Counted from the stretch's first letter, positions 20,563-31,281 are shown. The stretch: DNA of 64,000 nt from Marinobacter orientalis (GCF_004792665.1 NZ_SRZX01000005.1:62001-126000), one strand, 5' to 3'. Notes: generated from the sequence alone by a model not told the origin. Made by a program: numbers and translations.

Positions 20563-20847
20563 TGGGTTTCCCGTTGATTTGGATCAAACAGTCATTTTAA
20601 GGGGGAGTGTGGCCCGGTACAAGGAAGAGGCGACTGCCGGCCCCATATCGTCGCTACAAATTAATGGAATCCGGCCGTCGGTTTGTGGTATAAACGCGCC
20701 CGCCGGAAACAAATCCGGCAAATTCGCACACACGTCGGCACGTTGTCCCAGGGTGCCTGCTTCCGTTGCTCACATAACAGGCAACGGGCCCAGGTTGGGT
20801 CAATCGGACGTGTGGAGGACTAACCCGAAGCTAAAAAGGTAAATATC
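20563..20847. promoter_or_regulatory. map/rpsB divergent region with rpsB promoter and structured leader
   Basis: A -10-like TATAAA at 20689-20694 is followed by the GC-rich CGCGCCC, as expected of a stringently controlled ribosomal promoter; the -35 is weak. The predicted leader of about 150 nt contains an inverted repeat CCGTTGC (20763-20769) / GCAACGG (20781-20787). It also has TTGGGT near 20794, able to pair with ACCCGA just after the GGAGG ribosome binding region near 20814. A structured rpsB leader is the known site of S2 autoregulation in enterobacteria; the same role here is inferred. Confidence 0.55.
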
Positions 20848-21600
20848 ATGGCTCAGGTAAATATGCGTGACCTGCTGAAGGCAGGCGCCCACTTCGGTCA
20901 CCAGACCCGTTACTGGAACCCGAAAATGTCGAAGTTCATCTTCGGCGCCCGTAACAAGATTCATATCATCAACCTTGAGCAGACTGTTCCTGCCATGAAC
21001 GATGCGTTGAACTTCGTTCATAACCTCGCAGGCAACAGGAACAAGATCCTGTTCGTTGGCACCAAGCGTGCAGCGGCCAAGATCATCAAGGAAGAAGCAC
21101 TCCGCTCCAACCAGCCTTATGTGAACCATCGCTGGCTCGGTGGCATGCTGACCAACTACAAGACTATCCGTCAGTCAATCCGTCGCTATCGTGACCTGGA
21201 AGCCCAGAGCCAGGACGGTACCTTCGACAAGCTGACGAAGAAAGAAGCCCTTGATCGCACCCGCGAAATGGACCGCCTCGAGCGTTCCATCGGCGGCATC
21301 AAGGACATGGGCGGCCTGCCGGACGCCATGTTCGTGATCGATGTGGACCATGAGCGTATCGCCATCAAGGAAGCCAACAAGCTGGGCATTCCTGTTATTG
21401 GTGTCGTTGATACCAACAGCGACCCGGACGGCGTTGATTACGTAATCCCGGGTAACGATGATGCCATCCGCGCGATCCAGATTTACGTGCAGGCCGTTGC
21501 GGACACCTGCCTTGAAGCATCCCAGGCTGGTGCTGCCGGTGCTGACGAGTTTGTTGAAGTCAGCGAAGGTACGGAAGGTGCTGCTCCCGCCGCGGAGTAA
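20848..21600 (+). CDS. rpsB: 30S ribosomal protein S2
   Basis: A 250-residue ribosomal protein beginning [20 protein letters not shown] and containing [14 protein letters not shown] and [18 protein letters not shown], all strongly conserved in S2. It binds late to the 30S subunit near the back of the head and is needed for S1 binding. The acidic, alanine-rich C-terminal tail is variable in the family. It leads the rpsB-tsf-pyrH-frr line. Confidence 0.98.
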   Translation: MAQVNMRDLLKAGAHFGHQTRYWNPKMSKFIFGARNKIHIINLEQTVPAMNDALNFVHNLAGNRNKILFVGTKRAAAKIIKEEALRSNQPYVNHRWLGGMLTNYKTIRQSIRRYRDLEAQSQDGTFDKLTKKEALDRTREMDRLERSIGGIKDMGGLPDAMFVIDVDHERIAIKEANKLGIPVIGVVDTNSDPDGVDYVIPGNDDAIRAIQIYVQAVADTCLEASQAGAAGADEFVEVSEGTEGAAPAAE

Positions 21601-21625
21601 TACGTTCTTCGTAAATGGTTTGCAG

Positions 21626-21657
21626 GGTGTGCCCGTGCTTAAAACGCCGGGCACACC
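21626..21657 (+). terminator. rpsB-tsf intergenic hairpin (attenuator)
   Basis: GGTGTGCCCG pairs perfectly with CGGGCACACC (10 bp) around a 12-nt loop, 25 bp after the rpsB stop. There is no T-run after it, so it more likely acts as a partial terminator or RNA-processing site than as a full stop, consistent with tsf being needed at a different level from S2. Confidence 0.6.
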
Positions 21658-21696
21658 GGTACAGAATTTGGATTGGAACAGTTAAGAGGAATGAAC

Positions 21697-22566
21697 ATGG
21701 CTGCAATTACTGCTGCAATGGTCAAAGAGCTCCGTGACCGCACCGGCCTTGGCATGATGGAATGCAAGAAGGCTCTGGTAGAGGCTGACGGAAGCGTTGA
21801 TGCCGCTATTGAAGAACTGCGTAAGTCTTCAGGCCTGAAGGCTGCCAAGAAGGCGGGCCGTACCGCCGCTGAGGGTGTTTCCCTGATCCGGGTGTCTGAC
21901 GACAGCACTGTCGCTTACATCCTGGAAGTGAACTCTGAAACCGACTTTGTTGCCCGCGACGACAACTTCATGAACTTCGCCAACGAAGTTCTGGATGTTG
22001 CTTTCGAAAAAGGCGAAACCGACGTTGCCAAGCTGATGGAAGGCGACCTGGAAGCCAAGCGTGAAGCGCTGGTTCAGAAGATCGGCGAGAACATCACCGT
22101 TCGTCGCATCGTGCGCGTTGAGGGCCCGGTTGTCGGTGCCTACGTTCACAGCAACAACAAGATCGCCGCGGTTGTCGCCCTGAGCGCCGGTGATCCTGAA
22201 GTGGCCCGCGATATCGCCATGCACGTTGCCGCTGTTAACCCGCGGGTTGGCAAGCCGGAAGACATGCCGGCCGATGAGCTCGAGAAAGAAAAAGCCGTTA
22301 TCAAGGCCCAGCCGGATATGGAAGGCAAGCCTGCTGAAATCATCGAGAAGATGATGGGCGGCCGCATCAAGAAGTTCCTGGCGGAAAACAGCCTGGTCGA
22401 GCAACCGTTCGTCAAGAATCCTGACCAGACTGTCGGTCAGCTGATCAAGGACAACGGCGCTGATCTGGCCAGTTTTGTTCGTCTGGAAGTCGGCGAAGGT
22501 ATTGAAAAGGAAGAAGTGGACTTCGCTGCCGAGGTCGCTGCTGCAGCGGGCACCGGCAAGTCCTGA
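21697..22566 (+). CDS. tsf: Elongation factor Ts
   Basis: A 289-residue nucleotide exchange factor for EF-Tu. The N-terminal UBA-like domain holds [16 protein letters not shown], and the EF-Tu-contacting [10 protein letters not shown] follows near residues 80-89. Of two in-frame ATGs (21691, 21697) the second gives the conserved N-terminus [14 protein letters not shown] and has AAGAGGA at 21684-21690 with 6-nt spacing, so it is preferred. Confidence 0.97.
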   Translation: MAAITAAMVKELRDRTGLGMMECKKALVEADGSVDAAIEELRKSSGLKAAKKAGRTAAEGVSLIRVSDDSTVAYILEVNSETDFVARDDNFMNFANEVLDVAFEKGETDVAKLMEGDLEAKREALVQKIGENITVRRIVRVEGPVVGAYVHSNNKIAAVVALSAGDPEVARDIAMHVAAVNPRVGKPEDMPADELEKEKAVIKAQPDMEGKPAEIIEKMMGGRIKKFLAENSLVEQPFVKNPDQTVGQLIKDNGADLASFVRLEVGEGIEKEEVDFAAEVAAAAGTGKS

Positions 22567-22656
22567 TCCTTTTGACAGGTGCTGAAGCGCATGCCGACGC
22601 ACCGCTCGAGTCTGCCACGTTAGCTGGAGTAGTCCGGCTCTCGTGGCGGGCTTGTA

Positions 22657-22691
22657 TCTGAGATGCCCCTTTTTTTAAGGGGTATGTCAGA
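22657..22691 (+). terminator. tsf-pyrH intergenic hairpin
   Basis: TCTGA/TCAGA outer arms and ATGCCCC/GGGGTAT inner arms (one G-U pair, one mismatch between them) enclose a T-rich loop of about 9 nt. The T-run is inside the loop rather than after the stem, so on the plus strand it is a stable hairpin, not a classic terminator. It may reduce read-through from tsf into pyrH or stabilise the upstream mRNA. Confidence 0.5.
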
Positions 22692-22751
22692 TGCCAGCCT
22701 GAAAAGCCTGTCCTGCCAGACACCACGCCAGACATAAAGAAGGGGATCCTC

Positions 22752-23480
22752 ATGCCGAAATCGTCCAATACCCAGCCCAGATATAAGCGCGTTCTTCTCA
22801 AGCTCAGTGGTGAAGCCCTGGTGGGCGACCACGGTTTTGGTATTGACCCCAAAGTGCTTGACCGGATGGCGCTGGATATTGGTTCCCTGATCGGTATCGG
22901 TGTCCAGGTGGCCCTGGTGATTGGTGGTGGTAACCTGTTCCGTGGGGCTGCTCTGAACGCTGCCGGCATGGACAGGGTGACGGGCGATCACATGGGCATG
23001 CTGGCAACGGTGATGAACGGCCTGGCCATGCGTGATGCGCTTGAACGCTCCAACATTCGTACGCGGGTTATGTCTGCCATCCCGATGAGTGGTATTGTTG
23101 AACATTATGACCGCCGCCGTGCCGTGCGTGATCTCAAAGACGGCGACGTCGTGATCTTCTGTGCGGGTACGGGTAATCCGTTTTTTACAACAGATTCAGC
23201 GGCTTGCCTGAGGGGTATCGAGATCGAGGCCGATGCAGTGCTGAAAGCCACCAAGGTTGATGGCGTTTATTCCGCAGACCCCTACAAGGACCCGACGGCA
23301 GAAAAGTACGAGCACCTCACTTACGATGAAGTGCTGGACAAGAAACTGGGAGTGATGGACCTGACCGCTATCTGCCTTGCCCGGGACCATGGCATGCCCC
23401 TTCGGGTCTTCGATATGAACCGGGCCGGCGCACTGACCCGGATTGTAACCGGAGAATCGGAAGGCACATTGATTGAATGA
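22752..23480 (+). CDS. pyrH: UMP kinase
   Basis: A 242-residue bacterial UMP kinase (amino-acid-kinase fold), which phosphorylates UMP to UDP with ATP. Signatures: [11 protein letters not shown], the glycine-rich [26 protein letters not shown] and [13 protein letters not shown]. Start ATG 22752 lies 8 nt after GGGG. In related bacteria it is GTP-activated and UTP-inhibited; the sequence cannot show that. Confidence 0.97.
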   Translation: MPKSSNTQPRYKRVLLKLSGEALVGDHGFGIDPKVLDRMALDIGSLIGIGVQVALVIGGGNLFRGAALNAAGMDRVTGDHMGMLATVMNGLAMRDALERSNIRTRVMSAIPMSGIVEHYDRRRAVRDLKDGDVVIFCAGTGNPFFTTDSAACLRGIEIEADAVLKATKVDGVYSADPYKDPTAEKYEHLTYDEVLDKKLGVMDLTAICLARDHGMPLRVFDMNRAGALTRIVTGESEGTLIE

Positions 23481-23522
23481 TCTGATTGAGTAATTTTGAA
23501 CAACGAATCCGAGGACGTTGCA

Positions 23523-24080
23523 GTGATTGACGATATTAAAGCCGATACCGAAAAGAAGATGAAGAAAAGCCTGGAGTCGCTGAACTGGGCTTTCAACAAG
23601 ATCCGTACCGGGCGCGCGCATCCCTCCATTCTGGATAGCGTAACCGTGGACTATTACGGCCAGGAGACACCGCTGAAACAGGTGGCGAGTGTCAACGTGG
23701 AAGACAACCGCACCCTGGCTGTGTCGCCCTGGGAGAAGCCGCTGTTAGGCAAGATCGAAAAAGCCATCATGATGGCGGATCTGGGGCTGAACCCTTCCAA
23801 CAACGGCGAAGTTATCCGGATTCCCATGCCGATGCTGACCGAGGAAACCCGCAAGGACATGGTCAAGCAGGCCAGGGCCGACGCTGAACACGCCAAGGTT
23901 TCCGTTCGCAACGCGCGTCGTGATGCCAATAGTACGCTCAAAGAGCTGCTGAAGGACAAGGACATCAACGAAGACGAAGAACGTTACGGCGAGGAAGAAA
24001 TCCAGAAATTGACCGACCGTTATATCGCCGAGATCGAGAAGCAGCTAAAGGCCAAGGAAGAGGATCTGATGGCTGTCTGA
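23523..24080 (+). CDS. frr: Ribosome recycling factor
   Basis: A 185-residue protein, exactly the canonical RRF length when the GTG at 23523 is used; GAGGA lies about 9 nt upstream. An earlier in-frame TTG at 23496 adds non-conserved residues. Conserved segments include FNKIRTGRAHPSILD, RIPMPMLTEETRKDM and RNARRDAN. It splits the post-termination ribosome together with EF-G. It starts 42 bp after pyrH. Confidence 0.96.
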   Translation: MIDDIKADTEKKMKKSLESLNWAFNKIRTGRAHPSILDSVTVDYYGQETPLKQVASVNVEDNRTLAVSPWEKPLLGKIEKAIMMADLGLNPSNNGEVIRIPMPMLTEETRKDMVKQARADAEHAKVSVRNARRDANSTLKELLKDKDINEDEERYGEEEIQKLTDRYIAEIEKQLKAKEEDLMAV

Positions 24081-24155
24081 GCAGCCGGTCAATTTCAGCA
24101 ACGTGATCAGCCAATGCCCGCGGGTGTCCCGGGTGTTGTCTGAACAGGGGATTGC

Positions 24156-24926
24156 ATGACGGAAAGTGTATCCGCAGAGATTCCGGTGTCGGCTGGCAGC
24201 CGGCCCCGGCATGTGGCTATCATCATGGATGGGAACAACCGCTGGGCCAAAGCCAGGCGGTTGAGTGGGGTGTCAGGCCATAAGGCGGGTGTCAAGGCAG
24301 TCAGGTCGGTGGTGGAAACCTGTGCCCGGGAGGGGGTAGAGGTGCTGACCCTTTTTGCGTTCTCCAGTGAGAACTGGCGCCGGCCGGCAGAAGAAGTGTC
24401 GGCCCTGATGCGCCTGTTCCTGTTTGCTCTGGAACGGGAAGTGAAAAAGCTTCACCGCAATGATATCTGCCTGCGCATTATCGGTGATCGCACGGCATTC
24501 AGCGCGAACCTTCAGGAACAGATGGCCCGCGCGGAAGAACTGACCTGCGACAACACCCGGATGACCCTTGTTATAGCCGCAAACTACGGTGGCCACTGGG
24601 ACATCACCCAGGCCACCCGCAAGGTGGCAGAGAAGGTGCGAACGGGCGAGCTGGCACCTTCGGACATCACCGACGACCTGATACAGCAGCATCTCTCCAT
24701 CGGCGATCTGCCCATGCCGGATCTGATGATCCGGACGGCAGGCGAGCAGCGCATCAGCAATTTCATGCTCTGGCACCTGGCTTACACCGAGTTGTACTTT
24801 TCTCCTGTTTACTGGCCGGACTTCCGTGAACAGGAAATGAGCCAGGCGCTGCAGGCGTATGCGGGCCGAAAACGCCGGTTTGGTCAGACAGATGACCAGA
24901 TCGCAGGTGTTTCGTCGGAACAATAA
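24156..24926 (+). CDS. uppS: Undecaprenyl diphosphate synthase
   Basis: A 256-residue cis-prenyltransferase. IIMDGNNRWA holds the catalytic Asp, followed by SGHKAGVKAVR, FAFSSENWRRP and DLMIRTAGEQRISNFMLW. It extends farnesyl diphosphate with eight isopentenyl units to the C55 carrier lipid used for peptidoglycan and lipopolysaccharide. The IPP it uses comes from the MEP pathway, whose dxr gene lies two genes downstream. Confidence 0.96.
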   Translation: MTESVSAEIPVSAGSRPRHVAIIMDGNNRWAKARRLSGVSGHKAGVKAVRSVVETCAREGVEVLTLFAFSSENWRRPAEEVSALMRLFLFALEREVKKLHRNDICLRIIGDRTAFSANLQEQMARAEELTCDNTRMTLVIAANYGGHWDITQATRKVAEKVRTGELAPSDITDDLIQQHLSIGDLPMPDLMIRTAGEQRISNFMLWHLAYTELYFSPVYWPDFREQEMSQALQAYAGRKRRFGQTDDQIAGVSSEQ

Positions 24927-24948
24927 CGACAAGATAGCGAACGATACC

Positions 24949-25788
24949 GTGCTTAAAACCCGTATTATTACCGCGCTCATACTGGCACCTATTGCCATTG
25001 GCGGCATTTTCTTCCTGCCGCCTCTGGGCTTTGCCCTGTTTACCGGCGCCATCATTACCATTGGTGCCTGGGAGTGGGCCAACATGTCCGGCCTGGTGGC
25101 TCCTGCGGCCCGCGCTGCCTATGCCCTGGTGGTTGCCGCCGTACTTTATGGCCTGTTGAACGTGCCGGCTGTGGCTGTGCTCTGGCTGGCGCTTTTGTGG
25201 TGGATTCTGTGTTTTCTGATGGTGCGAAGCTATCCGGCAGGCGCCGAACGCTGGGGTAGTGTGCCCGGCCGAGCCATTATGGGGTTGCTGGTGCTGGTTC
25301 CCGCCTGGGTCGGGCTTAACCATATCCGTACCGGCGGCTTCGAGTTTGGTGATAGCGACAACAACCTCCTGCTGATTCTTTATGTCTTCTGTGTGGTGTG
25401 GGTAGCGGATATTGGTGCTTACTTTGCTGGCCGCGCATTCGGCAAGGCCAAGCTTGCGCCACGGGTCAGTCCAGGCAAATCCTGGGCAGGAGTCTGGGGT
25501 GGCCTGGCAGCGGTTGCCGCGTTTGCGCTCATTATCAGCATGTTGGCTTCGGCAACGGCGGTGCAGTCCCTGCTGCTGGTTATTGCCAGCCTGATCACCG
25601 GAGCCGTTTCAGTACTGGGTGATTTGCTGGAAAGCATGCTCAAGCGCTTCCGCGGCATCAAGGACAGCAGTCAGCTGTTGCCGGGCCATGGTGGAATAAT
25701 GGACAGAATCGACAGCCTGACGGCGGCGATTCCGGTATTCGCACTGATGGTTACGCTTCTTGGCTGGCTGACAGCCGGGCAATGGTGA
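24949..25788 (+). CDS. cdsA: Phosphatidate cytidylyltransferase
   Basis: A 279-residue polytopic inner-membrane enzyme with about eight hydrophobic segments that makes CDP-diacylglycerol. The C-terminal family signature is present: [13 protein letters not shown] followed by [14 protein letters not shown] place the start at GTG 24949 ([18 protein letters not shown] follows), 22 nt after uppS; the longer frame begins inside uppS and has non-conserved sequence. It overlaps dxr by 7 bp. Confidence 0.95.
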   Translation: MLKTRIITALILAPIAIGGIFFLPPLGFALFTGAIITIGAWEWANMSGLVAPAARAAYALVVAAVLYGLLNVPAVAVLWLALLWWILCFLMVRSYPAGAERWGSVPGRAIMGLLVLVPAWVGLNHIRTGGFEFGDSDNNLLLILYVFCVVWVADIGAYFAGRAFGKAKLAPRVSPGKSWAGVWGGLAAVAAFALIISMLASATAVQSLLLVIASLITGAVSVLGDLLESMLKRFRGIKDSSQLLPGHGGIMDRIDSLTAAIPVFALMVTLLGWLTAGQW

Positions 25789-26975
25789 CCCCTGTGAAGC
25801 GATGCATAACGATACTGGGTGCAACTGGCTCTATAGGCCTCAGTACGCTTGACGTTGTCCGCCGCCACCCGGATCGGTTTTCAGTGCATGCTCTCACCGC
25901 CTGCTCCAGTGTTGAGAATATGGCCAGACTGTGCCACGAATTTCGCCCGCGTTATGCGGTGATGGCGGATGCAGAGGCCGCCCGGGCGCTGGCCTCGGCG
26001 CTTTCCAGCCTGCCATCAGTAACCGTTCTCAGTGGCGCCGAGGCGCTCGGCCAGGTCGCTGCGGATGCCGAAGCAGACACGGTAATGGCGGCCATTGTTG
26101 GCGCTGCGGGCCTGCCGCCCACCCTGGCGGCTGTGCGGGCCGGCAAGCGTGTGTTGCTGGCTAACAAGGAAGCGCTGGTGATGTCCGGCAAGTTGTTCAT
26201 GGATGCCGTTGCTGAGTCCGGTGCAGAAGTGTTGCCGATCGACAGCGAGCACAATGCCATTTTCCAGTGCATGCCCCCCGACAAGATCCGCAATACAGGC
26301 AGTGCGGGCATCACGCGCATTCTGTTAACGGCCTCGGGCGGCCCTTTCCGCAACCATTCTGCCGAGGCACTCCGTCATGTATTGCCGGCAGAGGCCTGTG
26401 CACACCCCAACTGGTCCATGGGTCGGAAAATTTCGGTGGACTCCGCAACACTGATGAACAAAGGGCTGGAGCTGATTGAGGCGTGCTGGCTGTTCAATAC
26501 CACGCCGGAAATGATCGAAGTGCATGTGCATCCGGAGAGTATCATCCACTCCATGGTGGAATACGCCGATGGCTCTGTGCTTGCCCAGCTTGGTAGTCCC
26601 GACATGCGCACTCCGATTGCCAATGGCCTGGCCTGGCCCGAGCGAATAGATGCCGGAGTGGCGCCGCTGGACCTTTTTCGTATCGGGCAGTTCAATTTCG
26701 AGAGGCCAGACCTTCAACGCTTCCCCTGTCTCCGGCTCGCCGCCGAGGCTTTCCAGCAGGGGGGGACCGCACCGGCGGTGCTGAATGCAGCGAACGAAGA
26801 GGCAGTAACGGCCTTTCTTGCGGGTAAACTGTGTTTTGCCGATATTCCCTCTATCATTGAGCGAACCCTGGCCGCGACCGAGGTTGTGCCAGCAGACAGT
26901 TTCGACACCATTTTCGCCAAAGATGCGGAAGCACGCTCCCGGGCCCGGGAACAGATTCCCGGGCAGGCTGTCTGA
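25782..26975 (+). CDS. dxr: 1-deoxy-D-xylulose 5-phosphate reductoisomerase
   Basis: A 397-residue NADPH-dependent enzyme of the MEP isoprenoid pathway. The cofactor site [15 protein letters not shown] is at the N-terminus; the metal and substrate region contains [13 protein letters not shown], and NHPNWSMG-like sequence ([20 protein letters not shown], 20 residues) follows. It overlaps the cdsA stop. A downstream GTG (25794) could also start translation, but the ATG is adequate. Confidence 0.95.
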   Translation: MVTPVKRCITILGATGSIGLSTLDVVRRHPDRFSVHALTACSSVENMARLCHEFRPRYAVMADAEAARALASALSSLPSVTVLSGAEALGQVAADAEADTVMAAIVGAAGLPPTLAAVRAGKRVLLANKEALVMSGKLFMDAVAESGAEVLPIDSEHNAIFQCMPPDKIRNTGSAGITRILLTASGGPFRNHSAEALRHVLPAEACAHPNWSMGRKISVDSATLMNKGLELIEACWLFNTTPEMIEVHVHPESIIHSMVEYADGSVLAQLGSPDMRTPIANGLAWPERIDAGVAPLDLFRIGQFNFERPDLQRFPCLRLAAEAFQQGGTAPAVLNAANEEAVTAFLAGKLCFADIPSIIERTLAATEVVPADSFDTIFAKDAEARSRAREQIPGQAV

Positions 26976-27023
26976 CACGGGCGGGCTCGACTGGGGGGCT
27001 GATCAACATTAACAGAGAACACT

Positions 27024-28373
27024 ATGCAGATAGTTGAAACCATCCTGGCGCTGATACTGACGCTGGGCATCCTGGTAACCCTTCATGAGTTCGGGCACTT
27101 CTGGGTCGCCCGGCGCTGTGGAGTAAAGGTGCTGCGTTTTTCGGTGGGTTTCGGCAAGCCACTGTACTCCTGGTACGACCGCCAGGGCACTGAGTTTGCG
27201 GTGGCAGCCATTCCGCTTGGCGGCTATGTAAAAATGCTGGACGAGCGGGAAGGGCCGGTACCTGAGGACCAGAAGCACCTGGCCTTCAACTCGAAACCGC
27301 CTTCAAAACGCATCGCCATCGCCGCGGCAGGGCCGATAGCCAATTTTCTTTTTGCCATTTTTGCCTACTGGCTGCTCAGCGTTGTTGGTTTTACCACGGT
27401 GGCGCCCATCGTTGGCGAGGTTAACGAAGGCAGTGTCGCTGATCGCGTCGGGCTCGCGTCTGGTATGGAAATCCACGAAGTTGACGGTCGTCCGGTAACA
27501 TCCTGGCGTGATGTAAACATGCGTCTTCTCGAGCGCACCGGTGAGGCCGGAGAGATAACCGTCGATGTCTCAAGGGACGGCAGCCGGGGCACGTTGACCG
27601 GCTCTCTTGAGGGCTGGCGTCTCAATGATGAAAACCCCAATCCGCTGGCTGAGTTCGGCGTCACGCCCTGGCGGCCGGATGTGCCACCTGTACTGGGAGA
27701 GATTGTTAGCGGGGGAAGGGCTGACGCCGCAGGCTTGGAGTCCGGAGATCGCGTGGTTGCTGTAGATGGCGAGCCGGTGTCTGACTGGTTCGAGCTGGTT
27801 TCGTTTATTCGTGACGCCCCCGGGGAGACTCTGGAGTTCACGGTAGAGCGCGATGGCAGCACCCAGCGTATCGAAGTGACACCTGCGGAAAACAGGGCGG
27901 AGGACGGAACCGTGACAGGGCTTGTCGGCGCCGGTGTCAGTGAGGTGACCTGGCCCGATGAGGTGCTGCGGGATGTCAGTTACGGCCCCCTGGCGGCGAT
28001 TCCCAATGCCATGTCCGAAACCTGGGGTGACACCAGACTGACCCTGGTTGCCATCAAAAAAATGGTGACCGGGCTGCTTTCTCCCACTAACCTTAGTGGC
28101 CCGATTACCATTGCAAGGATAGCCGAAGCCAGTGTAAGTTCCGGCTTTGAAGATTTTGTACGTTTTCTTGCCTACCTCAGTGTCAGCCTCGGGGTGCTGA
28201 ATCTGTTGCCGGTACCGGTTCTGGATGGTGGGCATATTGTCTATTACACCATCGAAGCCGTCCGTAAAAAGCCGCTTTCCGAACAGGCGCAGGCTTTTGG
28301 ATTACGTATAGGTATGGCGATGATCCTCACATTAATGGTGTTTGCACTTTACAACGACCTGATGCGGTTGTGA
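27024..28373 (+). CDS. rseP: Site-2 intramembrane zinc protease RseP
   Basis: A 449-residue inner-membrane metalloprotease. HEFGH at residues 21-25 lies within the first membrane segment and supplies two zinc ligands and the catalytic Glu; NLLPVPVLDGGH near the C-terminus supplies the third ligand. Two PDZ domains lie between. It makes the second cut in anti-sigma factor RseA, releasing sigma-E when outer-membrane proteins misfold, which fits the next gene, bamA. Confidence 0.95.
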   Translation: MQIVETILALILTLGILVTLHEFGHFWVARRCGVKVLRFSVGFGKPLYSWYDRQGTEFAVAAIPLGGYVKMLDEREGPVPEDQKHLAFNSKPPSKRIAIAAAGPIANFLFAIFAYWLLSVVGFTTVAPIVGEVNEGSVADRVGLASGMEIHEVDGRPVTSWRDVNMRLLERTGEAGEITVDVSRDGSRGTLTGSLEGWRLNDENPNPLAEFGVTPWRPDVPPVLGEIVSGGRADAAGLESGDRVVAVDGEPVSDWFELVSFIRDAPGETLEFTVERDGSTQRIEVTPAENRAEDGTVTGLVGAGVSEVTWPDEVLRDVSYGPLAAIPNAMSETWGDTRLTLVAIKKMVTGLLSPTNLSGPITIARIAEASVSSGFEDFVRFLAYLSVSLGVLNLLPVPVLDGGHIVYYTIEAVRKKPLSEQAQAFGLRIGMAMILTLMVFALYNDLMRL

Positions 28374-28415
28374 GAATTGCGAACCCTTACGCGCATCAAC
28401 AGGCGAAATTATTGA

Positions 28416-30734
28416 ATGAGACGTTCTTTTCTGGGTTTAGCTGTAGGCTTGGCATTAGCCACTTCCGCCATGAAACCGGCTCTGGCTGATGAATTCACTG
28501 TATCCGACATCGAAGTGGAAGGCCTTCAGAGGGTGTCCGCAGGAACGGTATTCTCCGCTTTCCCTGTATCAATCGGCGAACCGGTTGATGAAACCGAGTT
28601 GGCATCGGCCATCAAGGACCTGTTTCGCACCGGGCTGTTTACCGATATCGAGGCCAGCCGAGACGATGGCGTGCTTATCCTCACCGTCAAGGAACGGCCA
28701 TCGATTACCTCCATTGATATCGAAGGTAACAAGAACATTGAAACCGACATGCTGATGGATGCGCTGGCCAGTGCCGGGCTGCAGGAAGGCCAGGTGTTCC
28801 GCCGGGCTACCCTGGAACGGCTTGAGCTGGAGATTCTGCGGTCTTACATCAGCCAGGGGCGTTACAATGCCCGCGTGAAGGCAACTGCTGAAGATCTTCC
28901 GCGAAACCGCGTTGCTATCCGGCTGGATATTAATGAAGGCACCGTGGCGGCGATCCAGCATCTCAATATCGTCGGCAATGAAGCCTTCGACGATGAAACC
29001 CTGCTGGACCTGTTCGAGCTGAGAACCTCCAGCTGGTGGAACTCTATCACCAATTCCGACAAGTACGCCCGTGAGCGCCTGAGTGGCGACCTGGAATCCC
29101 TGCGTTCTTTCTACCTTGACCGGGGCTATATCGACTTCAATGTCGAATCCAGCCAGGTATCCATTTCACCGGACAAGAAGCAGGTGTTCATTGCCATCTC
29201 GCTGAACGAGGGCGCCCAGTACACAGTTTCCGAGGTCAATCTGCGGGGCGAACTCATCGTTGACGAAGAAGAACTGCGAGCGCTTATTCCCATCGAAGAA
29301 GGCGATGTGTTTTCCCGTTCACGTATGATTGCCATTTCCGAATCGCTGTCCCGGCGCCTTGGCCGGGAGGGTTACGCCTTTGCCAACGTCAATGCCGTGC
29401 CTGAGCCGGGTCAGGACGACACCGCATCCGTGACCTTCTTTGTGGAGCCCGGCAAGCGGGCATACGTCAGGCGCATCAATTTCGACGGCAACGTTTCCAC
29501 AAGAGACGATGTACTGCGCCAGGAAATGACCCAGATGGAAGGCGGCGTTGCGTCCACAGACAGAATCGAGTTTTCAAAAACCCGGCTCGAGCGGCTCGGC
29601 TTCTTTGAAACCGTGGACGTTGAGACGGTACCGGTTCCCGGCACCGATGACTTGGTGGATGTGAACTACTCGGTAAGAGAGCAGGCAACCGGCAGTCTCT
29701 CCGCGTCGGTGGGTTTCTCCCAGGCTTCGGGTGTTATCCTTGGCGCCAACGTCTCGGAGAATAACTTCTTTGGCACTGGCAAGCGGGTATCCTTCGGCGT
29801 CAACGTCAGTGATTCCATCAAGAGCGCCAACTTCTCCTATCAGGACCCGTATTACACTGTCGACGGCGTAAGCCGGGGCTTTAGCGTATTCGCCCGTGAA
29901 ACGGACTTTGAAGAGCAGGATATTTCATCCTACCTGCTCGACGAGTATGGTGGCCGGCTCACCTTCGGCTACCCGACCGATAACGTTACCCGGCTTAACT
30001 TCGGCCTTGGTTACACCCTTTCCAAGGTCAAGGCAGGTTCGTTTACCTCCGAGGAAGTGCGCACCTTCATCGAAGAAGAGGGTAACGACTTCAACAATTA
30101 CTTCCTGTTTGGTTCCTGGCGTCGCAGTACGCTGAACCGGGGCGTTCTGCCAAGCGATGGCTACAGTGTGTCTCTGTCCACCGATATCGCCGTGCCCGGC
30201 AGCGATCTGACGTTCTATAAAGTGAATCAGAGAACCGAGTTCTACCAGCCGTTCAATGAGAACCAGACCTGGGTCTTCCGGGCGCGTTCAGAGATCGGCT
30301 ATGGTGACGGTTACAGCGGGCGCACCGTGATGCCGTTCTACGAGCACTTCTTTGCCGGCGGTTATGGCTCGGTGCGTGGTTACGAGGCAAACTCCCTGGG
30401 GCCGAAGGCCACCAATGCGCCCAACGACTTTTCCGATCCGGATCCGTTCGGTGGTAGCCTGCTGACAGAGGGTAGCCTTGAACTGATCTTCCCTACGCCA
30501 TTTGCCGGCGATACCCGTTCAATGAGAACGGCATTCTTCCTGGATGCAGGGCAGGTGTTTGACGCTGACCGGAACTTCGATCCGGCACTGGATGAAGTGC
30601 GGCTGTCAGCCGGTATAGGCTTCCAGTGGATCACAGCAGTTGGCCCGCTGGCCTTCAGCCTTGCCAAGCCTCTGAATGACAAGAGTGGCGACGATACCCA
30701 GATATTCCAGTTCTCTCTGGGCCAGACATTCTGA
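28416..30734 (+). CDS. bamA: Outer-membrane protein assembly factor BamA
   Basis: A 772-residue Omp85 protein: signal peptide ending near ALA at residue 24, five periplasmic POTRA domains to about residue 420, then a 16-strand beta-barrel ending in phenylalanine (FSLGQTF). The barrel contains the lid-loop motif VRGYEANSLGP (VRGF/Y consensus). It inserts beta-barrel proteins into the outer membrane. It follows rseP and precedes skp, the usual gammaproteobacterial order. Confidence 0.96.
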   Translation: MRRSFLGLAVGLALATSAMKPALADEFTVSDIEVEGLQRVSAGTVFSAFPVSIGEPVDETELASAIKDLFRTGLFTDIEASRDDGVLILTVKERPSITSIDIEGNKNIETDMLMDALASAGLQEGQVFRRATLERLELEILRSYISQGRYNARVKATAEDLPRNRVAIRLDINEGTVAAIQHLNIVGNEAFDDETLLDLFELRTSSWWNSITNSDKYARERLSGDLESLRSFYLDRGYIDFNVESSQVSISPDKKQVFIAISLNEGAQYTVSEVNLRGELIVDEEELRALIPIEEGDVFSRSRMIAISESLSRRLGREGYAFANVNAVPEPGQDDTASVTFFVEPGKRAYVRRINFDGNVSTRDDVLRQEMTQMEGGVASTDRIEFSKTRLERLGFFETVDVETVPVPGTDDLVDVNYSVREQATGSLSASVGFSQASGVILGANVSENNFFGTGKRVSFGVNVSDSIKSANFSYQDPYYTVDGVSRGFSVFARETDFEEQDISSYLLDEYGGRLTFGYPTDNVTRLNFGLGYTLSKVKAGSFTSEEVRTFIEEEGNDFNNYFLFGSWRRSTLNRGVLPSDGYSVSLSTDIAVPGSDLTFYKVNQRTEFYQPFNENQTWVFRARSEIGYGDGYSGRTVMPFYEHFFAGGYGSVRGYEANSLGPKATNAPNDFSDPDPFGGSLLTEGSLELIFPTPFAGDTRSMRTAFFLDAGQVFDADRNFDPALDEVRLSAGIGFQWITAVGPLAFSLAKPLNDKSGDDTQIFQFSLGQTF

Positions 30735-30783
30735 TCAGAGAGCGAACGGAAACCCGGTAAAACCGAAACACAGGAGAAACAAC

Positions 30784-31281
30784 ATGTTCCGATTGTCCAT
30801 GGCAGTACTTTTGGCGGCACTGATGGCGTCCACCCCGGTGGCGGCTGAAACCCGGGTGGGGGTGGTTGATTTGCGCCAGGCGCTGTTCTCCTCCAGCGAT
30901 GCGAGAGCATTCAGTGAGAAGATGCAGCAGGATTTTGCCGGTGAGGAAGCAAGGGTCAGGGAAGCCCAGGATACCGCCCGCAAACTGAAAGAACGTCTCG
31001 AGAAAGACGGCGCGATGATGAACGAGTCAGAGCGTAGTAAAATAACCACCGAATTCCAGGAAAAGGTCAAGGAGTTCAATTTCCTCAAGCAGCGCCTGGA
31101 TTCCACAGTGGCAAGCCGCAAACAGCAGTTTCTGGAGGATGCCCGTCCGGAAGTGGACGCAGCCGTCAAGGAGTTGCTGGAAGAGCACGACCTCGACCTG
31201 ATTCTGCCCAGTGAGGCCGTTGTGTATGCCAAGCCCGACATGAACCTGACAGACGAACTCCTGGAGAAGCTGAACCGCTGA
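30784..31281 (+). CDS. skp: Periplasmic OmpH/Skp-family chaperone
   Basis: A 165-residue protein with a signal peptide (MFRLSMAVLLAALMASTPVAA, 21 residues shown here as MFRLSMAVLL then AALMASTPVAA) followed by a long charged alpha-helical hairpin typical of the trimeric Skp jellyfish chaperone. It escorts unfolded outer-membrane proteins to BamA. AGGAG at 30772-30776 supports ATG 30784; the frame open from 30676 lies inside bamA. Confidence 0.92.
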   Translation: MFRLSMAVLLAALMASTPVAAETRVGVVDLRQALFSSSDARAFSEKMQQDFAGEEARVREAQDTARKLKERLEKDGAMMNESERSKITTEFQEKVKEFNFLKQRLDSTVASRKQQFLEDARPEVDAAVKELLEEHDLDLILPSEAVVYAKPDMNLTDELLEKLNR

